From Microbacterium natoriense (GTDB taxonomy: Bacteria > Actinomycetota > Actinomycetes > Actinomycetales > Microbacteriaceae), in contig NZ_JAUSXV010000001.1 of the NCBI RefSeq assembly GCF_030816295.1, forward strand, positions 1,860,001-1,924,000: a stretch of 64,000 bases of DNA, read 5' to 3'. The notes beneath the pieces are model-generated. The model was not told the DNA's origin, searched no databases, and saw nothing but the letters and a program-made list of their open reading frames with translations. Below, piece by piece: positions 1-5,816 of this stretch. The stretch's first letter is position 1, and every line of letters begins with the position of its first letter. A program made the translations under genes and the position numbers.

Positions 1-2
1 GC

Positions 3-701
3 GCGTTGGACAAGGAACTGGCGGATCAGGGTGTCACGGGGAGCACGGCTATGGTGCTGTTCATGGAGTGGGACTCGGGCGGGACTGGCAACGTGTGGAA
101 CATCGAACGCCCCGACAGCGGTGCCGAACGCATCGCTCAGCTGCTCGGAGGATTCCAGACGACCAACCCCTCAGCCCAACGCAACCTCGAACTGCACTCG
201 CTGGGCACAACCGCGGGTACGCAGATGATCATTGACAATCCTGGCCTCGTCGACAACGTCTGGCTTTACGGATCGGCCGGCGTCACGGAGCAGACGGCTG
301 CGGACCTGGAGAACCTGATCAGACGCAATCTCGTCACCGTCAACGCCACCCACGCCTCAGACGACTTCATCGCACCCATCGGACGATGGCCAGTCTCGGA
401 GCACCCTGTCGACCCGCGCACCATCTTGGGTGTGCAAGAGTTCTCTGCAGATGGGGGGTTCGTTTCGGGGTACGGGAGCGGTGACGGCGAGTATGGGGAG
501 CGCACTGAGGGCCACAATTCGCAAGCCAGCACGGAGTGGTACTACCTCATCGATGGGTTCGAAAGTTCGCCGACCGGCGACCCCGTTCCCGTGATGGACG
601 ATGAGTCTGTTGGCTACGTCGATCCGCGGTCGCAGTCCTTCAAGCAGACGGTGATGGATCTGGCAACCGCACTCGATCTCGAAGACGGGCGGATGAGGTG
701 A
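3..701 (+). CDS. DUF1023-type alpha/beta hydrolase, 5' end outside window
   Basis: Partial gene: the reading frame is open to the window edge, and the early strands of the fold seem to be missing. The visible part follows the DUF1023 pattern. A nucleophile-elbow-like HSLG has its serine at residue 65 (counting from the TTG at position 6), followed by a strand ending YGSAG, then THASDD (candidate acid D119/D120), then EGHN with a candidate catalytic H170. DUF1023 proteins are serine-hydrolase/lipase-like and in actinobacteria are often attached to WXG/LXG-type secretion domains, which would lie upstream here. The stop overlaps the GTG of the next gene by 4 nt (GTGA), so hydrolase and lipoproteins are translationally coupled. 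Substrate unknown. The context suggests a secreted antibacterial lipase with lipoprotein immunity (inference). Confidence 0.7.
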   Translation, partial: ALDKELADQGVTGSTAMVLFMEWDSGGTGNVWNIERPDSGAERIAQLLGGFQTTNPSAQRNLELHSLGTTAGTQMIIDNPGLVDNVWLYGSAGVTEQTAADLENLIRRNLVTVNATHASDDFIAPIGRWPVSEHPVDPRTILGVQEFSADGGFVSGYGSGDGEYGERTEGHNSQASTEWYYLIDGFESSPTGDPVPVMDDESVGYVDPRSQSFKQTVMDLATALDLEDGRMR

Positions 702-1351
702 CGCACGGCCGACGAACAGCCGCCGTTGCGGTGATGATGGCGGGAGTTCTGTCCATGCTTACAGGATGCGGGGAACCGGCGTTGTTGGGTGACGAACTGT
801 TCGACCAGGCCCGTAAGGTGAATTTTGCCTACAAGGCTGCGGTTGCGGATGTGCAGCTGCAGCTGTTCGATGGGGAGTGGACTCTTGAGGGATACGGCGA
901 CAGTCCCGATCAGTGTGGGGATGATGGGTATATGTTCCGGTTGGGGCGTTCGACGCCGTTCGAGTGGCGGTTTGAGGGCTCACCTGCGGAGGCAGGTGAG
1001 CGGATCGCTGCCTGGTTGGATGAGAACGGGTGGTCGGATATCAAGACGCGTACGTATTCCGGGGACGTCGACAACGTCCTCGTCGAGGCGGAGAAACCCG
1101 ACTCGCATGTTGCGCTCTTGACGATCGACTTCAACCCGGGCCAGCGTTCCGACATGATCACCATCAACGCCGATTCCACCTGCGAACCCGGCGACTGGCT
1201 TGACCTCATCGAGTCATTCAGGCCGGGCGTCAGTACCGGTGAAAGCGTACCGACGAAGGACGATCGCACTACTGAAGCGCCGACCGACAAACCTTCGTTC
1301 GGATACAACGATGACGGAACGCCGAGATTCTGGGGCGACGAGGGCGACTGA
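698..1351 (+). CDS. Secreted lipoprotein, first of tandem paralogues
   Basis: A 217-aa protein with a short basic N-terminus, a hydrophobic segment and a lipobox ending LTGC near residue 24, so it should be exported by Sec and lipid-anchored outside the membrane. The mature part begins with a helix-like stretch (ELFDQARKVNFAYKAAV), then a mixed region with two conserved cysteines (QCGDDGY and DSTCEPGD) that could form a disulfide, and ends in an acidic tail. GTG start inside the stop of the hydrolase gene (4-nt overlap). It is nearly identical to the third copy (1995-2657) in the middle of the protein and more distant from the second. Family not recognised. By position and anchoring it is a candidate immunity lipoprotein against the upstream hydrolase (inference). 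Confidence 0.8.
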   Translation: MTHGRRTAAVAVMMAGVLSMLTGCGEPALLGDELFDQARKVNFAYKAAVADVQLQLFDGEWTLEGYGDSPDQCGDDGYMFRLGRSTPFEWRFEGSPAEAGERIAAWLDENGWSDIKTRTYSGDVDNVLVEAEKPDSHVALLTIDFNPGQRSDMITINADSTCEPGDWLDLIESFRPGVSTGESVPTKDDRTTEAPTDKPSFGYNDDGTPRFWGDEGD

Positions 1352-1353
1352 TT

Positions 1354-1998
1354 TTGTCGAATCAGCGCCAGTTGCTCGGGGCGTCAAGCCTTTTGTCTAT
1401 TGCGGTTATCTGCGGCTGCAGTTCTGTGGCGTCGGGTGATGAGTTGTTCGATCAGGCGCGGTCGGTGTATCTGGATTATCGGTCGGCTGTGGCCGAGGTC
1501 CAGGTGGAGATCTTTGATGGTGAGTGGGTGATCGACGAGTACGGTGACTCCCCGGATGCGTGTGGTGCAGACGGATACCAGTTCTCGTTCGGGCGGTCGA
1601 CGCCCGAGGGGTGGAAGATCGACGGTACGCCGTCGGAGGCCGCGGATCGGCTGGCGAAGTGGTTGGACGAGAACGGGTGGTCGGAGATCAAAAAGCGGAC
1701 CTACAGCGACGGGATCGCCGACGTCGTCGTTGAGGCAGAACGTCCTGACGCGCACGTCGGCCATCTGACGGTCGACATCAGCCCGGGCGAGCTCTACGAC
1801 TCAACCACGATCTATGTCGACTCGACCTGCGAACCTGGTGACTCGCAGGAGTTAGCAGAGCTTCTGCGCCCAGGGGTCCTCACGGGTACGAGCGCGGAGA
1901 GCAACGGTGATCGCACGGCGGAGCGTCCAGGTGATGAACCCTCATTTGGCCGCAACGATGACGGCACTCCAAGGTACTGGAACGACAAGGACAAGTGA
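1354..1998 (+). CDS. Secreted lipoprotein, second tandem paralogue
   Basis: A 214-aa protein with TTG start 2 nt after the previous stop, a hydrophobic leader and a lipobox-like ICGC. The same architecture as its neighbours is kept: ELFDQAR helix near the lipid anchor, EYGDSPDACGADGY and DSTCEPGD cysteines, WLDENGWSEIK core and acidic C-terminus. It is the most divergent of the three intact copies, which suggests an older duplication than the one separating copies one and three. Role inferred only from the array: an externally anchored binding or immunity protein. The family has no name that I recognise. Confidence 0.8.
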   Translation: MSNQRQLLGASSLLSIAVICGCSSVASGDELFDQARSVYLDYRSAVAEVQVEIFDGEWVIDEYGDSPDACGADGYQFSFGRSTPEGWKIDGTPSEAADRLAKWLDENGWSEIKKRTYSDGIADVVVEAERPDAHVGHLTVDISPGELYDSTTIYVDSTCEPGDSQELAELLRPGVLTGTSAESNGDRTAERPGDEPSFGRNDDGTPRYWNDKDK

Positions 1999-2657
1999 CG
2001 AGATCCGCGCAAAATAGGCTCGCCGCCATCGGGGCTGGTGCGCTGTGCGTTGCGTTGTCGGTTCTGGCCGGATGCGGAGGACCCGCCGTGTCGGGTGAAG
2101 AGTCGTTCGATCAGGCGCGTGAGGTGAATTTCGCGTACAAGGCTGCGGTCGCTGATGTCCAGGTGCAGTTGTTTGAGGGGGAGTGGACTCTCGAGGGGTA
2201 CGGCGACAGTCCCGATCAGTGTGGGGATGACGGGTATATGTTCCGGTTGGGGCGGTCGACGCCGTTTGAGTGGCGGTTTGAGGGTACTCCTGCGGAGGCG
2301 GGTAAGCGGATCGCTGCCTGGTTGGACGAGAACGGGTGGTCCGATATCAAGACGCGCACCTACTCCGGCGACGTCGACAACGTCCTCGTAGAGGCCGAGA
2401 AACCCGACTCGCATGTTGCGCTCCTCACGATCGACTTCAATCCCGGCCAGCGCTCGGACATGATCACCATCAACGCCGATTCCACTTGCGGACCCGGCGA
2501 CTGGGACAACCTCATCGAATCGGTGATGCCGGGCATCAGCACCGGAGAAGCTCCACCTGTTCAGGATGAGCGAACGACGGAGCACCCGGGAGATGCGCTC
2601 TCGTTTGGGTATACGGCAGAAGGAATGCCTCGCTTCTGGGACGACGAAGGCCAGTGA
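1995..2657 (+). CDS. Secreted lipoprotein, third tandem paralogue
   Basis: A 220-aa lipoprotein with GTG start overlapping the previous stop by 4 nt, and a lipobox ending LAGC. The central part (FAYKAAVADVQVQLFEGEW through WLDENGWSDIKTRTYSGD) is almost identical to the first copy, at DNA level too, so the pair is a recent duplication or is being homogenised by gene conversion. The second cysteine context reads DSTCGPGD. Together with two downstream decayed copies this forms a five-member array in a single reading direction. Function unknown; candidate immunity lipoprotein. Confidence 0.8.
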   Translation: MTRSAQNRLAAIGAGALCVALSVLAGCGGPAVSGEESFDQAREVNFAYKAAVADVQVQLFEGEWTLEGYGDSPDQCGDDGYMFRLGRSTPFEWRFEGTPAEAGKRIAAWLDENGWSDIKTRTYSGDVDNVLVEAEKPDSHVALLTIDFNPGQRSDMITINADSTCGPGDWDNLIESVMPGISTGEAPPVQDERTTEHPGDALSFGYTAEGMPRFWDDEGQ

Positions 2658-2839
2658 CCCAGCCGATTCAGCGTCTGTTGGCCGCCCCGTCGATACTCGT
2701 CTCCACGGTGGGCATCGGCGGGTGCGGTTCCGCTGTGGCTGGAGATGGGCTGTTGGAGCGGGCGCGAGCCGTGTGCATGGATTACCGGGCGGCGGTAGCC
2801 GAGGTCGCAGTTGAAGAAGCGCAAGTTCTGGCCCGGTGA
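2654..2839 (+). pseudogene. Truncated fourth lipoprotein copy
   Basis: A 61-aa remnant starting with a GTG in the usual 4-nt overlap. It keeps the leader and lipobox (GIGGC) and the first helix-like segment (LLERARAVCMDYRAAVAEV), then stops. The whole folded part seen in intact copies is gone, so this is a deletion remnant rather than a small gene, although a short secreted lipopeptide could still be made. Confidence 0.65.
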
Positions 2840-3112
2840 CGCGAGTTGACGTCGAGACGGCGGCGGAGGGTGTCGATCGCCGTGCTGGCTATCGCGGTCG
2901 TGCTGGCACCGTTGACGGGTTGTGGAGGTCCCGCCGTGACGGGGGAAGAGTTGTTCGATCAGGCGCGCGAGGTGAATTTCGCTTACAAGGCTGCGGTCGC
3001 GGATGTGCAGCTGCAGTTGTTCGAGGGGGAGTGGACTCTCGAGGGGTACGGTGACAGGTCCCGATCAGTGTGGGGATGACGGGTACATGTTCAGTTTGGG
3101 GCGTTCGACTCC
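2836..3112 (+). pseudogene. Frameshifted fifth lipoprotein copy
   Basis: From a TTG at 2846 the frame encodes leader, lipobox LTGC and the conserved ELFDQAREVNFAYKAAVADVQ region, very close to the first and third copies. An extra G near 3056 (GACAGG versus GACAG in the intact copies) shifts the frame and the peptide ends at 3079. Homology continues in the new frame to about 3112 (GDDGYMF, LGRSTP-like), then breaks off into a hydrolase fragment. The GTG at 2836, where the array's 4-nt overlap would place the start, is out of frame with the rest, so there may be a second indel. Confidence 0.65.
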
Positions 3113-3236
3113 GTCGCCGAGAGGCTGTCGCGGCTCCTTCAGGGCTTCGAGGTTGTGAATCCTGACGGCGTTCTTTCCATACGGATCGCTGCGCTGCCTG
3201 GTTGGACAACCCGGGCCTGGTCAAGGTTGTCGTGCA
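3113..3236 (+). pseudogene. Remnant of a second DUF1023-type hydrolase
   Basis: Reading from 3116, the peptide AERLSRLLQGFEVVNP lines up with AERIAQLLGGFQTTNP of the hydrolase at the window start. After a frame change, LDNPGLVKVV matches IDNPGLVDNV of the same protein a little further on. Both matches are in the right order but the intervening part is deleted. This means the locus once held a second hydrolase gene behind the lipoprotein array. The match is short and was found by eye. Confidence 0.5.
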
Positions 3237-3243
3237 GCCACGG

Positions 3244-3265
3244 GTGTACGTGGAATCACGTACAC
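3244..3265. promoter_or_regulatory. Perfect inverted repeat upstream of effector operon
   Basis: GTGTACGTG, four bases (GAAT), then CACGTACAC: a perfect 9-bp inverted repeat in the only sizeable gene-free stretch before the WXG100-like gene, 72 nt upstream of its ATG. The spacing and perfect arms fit a dimeric repressor or activator site better than a terminator, since no T-run follows. No regulator gene lies next to it, so the binding protein is unknown. Confidence 0.45.
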
Positions 3266-3337
3266 AAGTTGTGACGGGGTGCCATTTTGGTGCGGGTGGC
3301 TTAGCCTTGGTGTGTTCGGAGTAGACAGGGGGGCGAT

Positions 3338-3691
3338 ATGAAGTTCGCTATGGAGGAGCAGACGCTGGTTCGGCTGGGGCAGCGGTCGCAGAGCGAGTCG
3401 GAGGATCTGACGGCGTTGGTGCGCGAGCTGATCGATGCGGCGGAGCCGCTTGAGGGTGTGTTCAATGGTGCGGCGAAGGCTCGTTTCAACGATTTCAAGG
3501 CCAACACTGATCAGATCACGAATGCGTTGAACAACGCGTTGTCGGGCATCGTGCATTCGATCTCGGGGCAGAATCTTGCGTTCGTCACGGCGGCGGAGGA
3601 TGGTGCGGCCGCGCATGATGCGGCGCAGGGTGCTGCGGATTTCAGTGGTGAGGCCGTGTTGGCACGGATCTCGGGCCAGGCGTCGGCCTGA
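3338..3691 (+). CDS. WXG100-like (ESAT-6 family) secretion partner
   Basis: A 117-aa helical protein. Two long amphipathic helices are separated by a turn with FNG (F42-N43-G44) where WXG100 proteins have WXG, and the surrounding pattern (LEGVFNGAAKARFNDF) is typical. It has no signal peptide or membrane segment. It opens an operon with a second WXG100-like protein and ends with a large toxin, so it probably pairs with the neighbour and serves as a co-secreted partner or targeting factor for the type VII apparatus. The ATG follows a GGGGG purine run at proper distance. Length and turn motif fit the family; exact pairing is inference. Confidence 0.75.
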   Translation: MKFAMEEQTLVRLGQRSQSESEDLTALVRELIDAAEPLEGVFNGAAKARFNDFKANTDQITNALNNALSGIVHSISGQNLAFVTAAEDGAAAHDAAQGAADFSGEAVLARISGQASA

Positions 3692-3725
3692 GGCTCGCGC
3701 GTAACGACGGTACGGAGGGTTTGTC

Positions 3726-4034
3726 ATGACCGGTAACCAGATCGACCGCAACGATTACAACGTCGGTGCGTCTCAGTCGGTGCAGTCCAATTTCGAGAAC
3801 GTCGCGGCTCGCCTGGAGGCGGCGTTGCAGCGTCGTGATCAGGATGTTCGCGCGGCTCTCGCCGACTATCAGGCTGACGGTGTCTCTGAGGAGTACGGGG
3901 CTCTGGAGCAGCAGTGGACGCAGGCGGGTGATCAGGTGCGTGGTGTGATCGCCGCGATCCGTGGTTCGCTCGAGCAGAACGACGAAATCGCCCTGCGCGC
4001 CCTCGCGCAAGGGCGTGCCGCACTGCCAATCTGA
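3726..4034 (+). CDS. WXG100-like helical partner protein
   Basis: A 102-aa protein with two predicted amphipathic helices separated by a turn region (YQADGVSEEY, residues 48-57) in place of a clean WXG. It has no signal peptide. ATG start preceded by GGAGGG. Its stop overlaps the next ATG (TGATG). The small size, helical hairpin pattern and position directly after a clearer WXG100 protein suggest it is the second half of an ESX heterodimer. The motif itself is degenerate, so the family call rests partly on context. Confidence 0.6.
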   Translation: MTGNQIDRNDYNVGASQSVQSNFENVAARLEAALQRRDQDVRAALADYQADGVSEEYGALEQQWTQAGDQVRGVIAAIRGSLEQNDEIALRALAQGRAALPI

Positions 4035-5080
4035 TGGCGACGGCCGTCCATCCTCTGGCTGACGAGTGGACGGATGAGTACGCGCTGTTCAAGGTCGAGC
4101 ACGACCGTGTCGCGTATTCCCGGCCGCTGTGGCATTTCCTTGCGGACTGTCGAGCCAGTGAGATTCGTCCGGTGCTGGTCACCGGGCCGGGTGCGGTGCT
4201 GAGCCCGCACCTGTATTCGGCGATGACGCAGAGCGGTGCGCACTGGGCGTTCACGGACGGCGGGCTCGTCTACGATGCACGTTCCGGTACCCGCATCCGC
4301 GCTATCTCTGACCTGTGGGCACCGCGAGACACGAGTGAACGCCATCCTGGCGTCGACGCGGCGTCGACGCCGGTGCCGGCGGTGCTGTTCGACGTCTACG
4401 CGGCTGACCGTGCTTCCGACGACACCCGGGTGGGGCCGCTGGTGGACTTCCTCGTGGGTGGACTCACGGGCGGCGCCCCTGCTCGATGGGGGCGTGACGA
4501 GCCGCTCACCTCAGGGTGGGATCACGTCGCGGTGACCAGGGACGCGCAGCGGAAGATGCCGGCCAGCGACGTGATGCTCGCCTCGTCTGACACGGGAGCG
4601 TGGGCGTCTTTGGCGGTCGCTCGTACCCGCGACGGGATCTTGCAGCGCGTGCACGGCGGTGTGCCGCTGCCGATGCTCAGCACCACCCCGCAAGCCTTGC
4701 TCCGCGATCGGGTGCTGCCGTTCGTCACATCCACCCTGACCGGACTCGCCACTCAGTTCACTCCTCGCGTCGCGCTGATCTCTGCCGGGATGGTGCATCA
4801 GACCGGCGGCCGGTTCGGGTATCCCGTCGGCGGGTATCCGGTCGATGCGCCTCTTGCGGTCCTGATCGGCGCGAGGACGGTCCGCGACCTGCGCTTGGAC
4901 ATCCCGGCCCTCACAGCCTCACATGACGTGACGGTCCTCGGCCCCGGTCGGGTACCGAGCGTCCTCGTGCGGATGACCGGTCGGGAAGGCCTGTGGACGC
5001 AGTTGCGGGCGTTCGCGTACGACCTCGACCAGGAACGCCTCGCCGCACTCCTGTCGAACGAGTTCCGAGGGGTGATCTGA
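4034..5080 (+). CDS. DUF6177-like protein of ESX effector operon
   Basis: A 348-aa soluble protein with no signal peptide, membrane segment or catalytic motif that I recognise. The sequence looks like an uncharacterised family found with WXG100 genes in actinobacteria (possibly DUF6177; recalled, not searched). It is translationally coupled on both sides: TGATG overlap with the WXG100-like gene before it and TGATG with the small gene after it. A cytoplasmic chaperone or adaptor for the secreted toxin would fit this position, comparable to EspG-like chaperones in mycobacterial ESX loci, but nothing in the sequence proves it. Confidence 0.6.
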   Translation: MATAVHPLADEWTDEYALFKVEHDRVAYSRPLWHFLADCRASEIRPVLVTGPGAVLSPHLYSAMTQSGAHWAFTDGGLVYDARSGTRIRAISDLWAPRDTSERHPGVDAASTPVPAVLFDVYAADRASDDTRVGPLVDFLVGGLTGGAPARWGRDEPLTSGWDHVAVTRDAQRKMPASDVMLASSDTGAWASLAVARTRDGILQRVHGGVPLPMLSTTPQALLRDRVLPFVTSTLTGLATQFTPRVALISAGMVHQTGGRFGYPVGGYPVDAPLAVLIGARTVRDLRLDIPALTASHDVTVLGPGRVPSVLVRMTGREGLWTQLRAFAYDLDQERLAALLSNEFRGVI

Positions 5081-5415
5081 TGGCCACCGAACTCGTCGTC
5101 CTCAGCGACGTCCCATTCACCGAGGAACTCGTCCTCGCCACCGCGCTGCAGGTCATCCCCGACGGCGCGGGCCTGTCGTTCCGCGATGGTGAGATCACGC
5201 AGTTCCTCGACACGAACGCCGACCCGGTGCTGACCATGTTCAACACCACGGTCGTTCACGACCCTACCGACGCACGGGCGCTGCTGAAGGACCCACCGAT
5301 GTCGTTCGCGTTGTGGACCGAGTTCATCCTCCCGTTCACTGGCAGCACCGCCGGCCGGCCGCTGATCGATGCGCTGGCCCGGGCCGTGCAGGGAACCGTG
5401 CGGGAGAAGCTCTAG
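5080..5415 (+). CDS. Small conserved protein of ESX effector operon
   Basis: A 111-aa protein starting at the ATG that overlaps the previous stop. An in-frame upstream start would run into the DUF6177-like gene and is rejected. Mixed alpha/beta composition, no leader, no membrane segment. Function not recognised. The tight coupling suggests it works with the DUF6177-like protein, for example as its subunit or as a dedicated effector chaperone (inference). Confidence 0.55.
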   Translation: MATELVVLSDVPFTEELVLATALQVIPDGAGLSFRDGEITQFLDTNADPVLTMFNTTVVHDPTDARALLKDPPMSFALWTEFILPFTGSTAGRPLIDALARAVQGTVREKL

Positions 5416-5441
5416 ATGTGTGACCGGAAGGTGTGGGGGAA

Positions 5442-5813
5442 ATGACGGAGTGGAAGATGGATCCGGCGCTGCTGTCGACAGCGCTGTCCGACACGAGCAC
5501 GGCGTTCGAGTCGCTGTCGACCGTGTTCACCGAGGAGAAGGTCACCACGATCTTCGGTGGTCTGACCTGGGGCGGCGGGGTCACTGCCTGCGTCTCTCAG
5601 GCGCTCAACGAAGTGCTCACGGAACAGCAGAACATCAACATGGCCACGATCTCCAACCACGTCGCCGCGGGGATCTACGGTGTCGGGAACGCCGCCCGCG
5701 CCTTGCAGGAAGGCCAGGAAGACATGGCCGCGACGTTCCAGACCGAGATGGTCGAGTCTGCCGGTGACGGCAACTTCACCTACTTCTTCGACCACGGGTA
5801 CACGGGGGAGTAG
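5442..5813 (+). CDS. Small helical protein with WGG motif
   Basis: A 123-aa protein. The ATG at 5442 is chosen over the in-frame GTG at 5433 because the GGGGG purine run sits about 5 nt before it. Two helical stretches flank a turn with W43-G44-G45, a genuine WXG signature, so this may be a third WXG100-type protein (it also resembles uncharacterised families such as DUF6507 of ESX loci; recalled, not searched). It ends 3 nt before the large toxin and so may be the toxin's direct secretion partner, like the small LXG-partner proteins of Firmicutes type VII effectors. Confidence 0.6.
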   Translation: MTEWKMDPALLSTALSDTSTAFESLSTVFTEEKVTTIFGGLTWGGGVTACVSQALNEVLTEQQNINMATISNHVAAGIYGVGNAARALQEGQEDMAATFQTEMVESAGDGNFTYFFDHGYTGE

Positions 5814-5816
5814 GGC

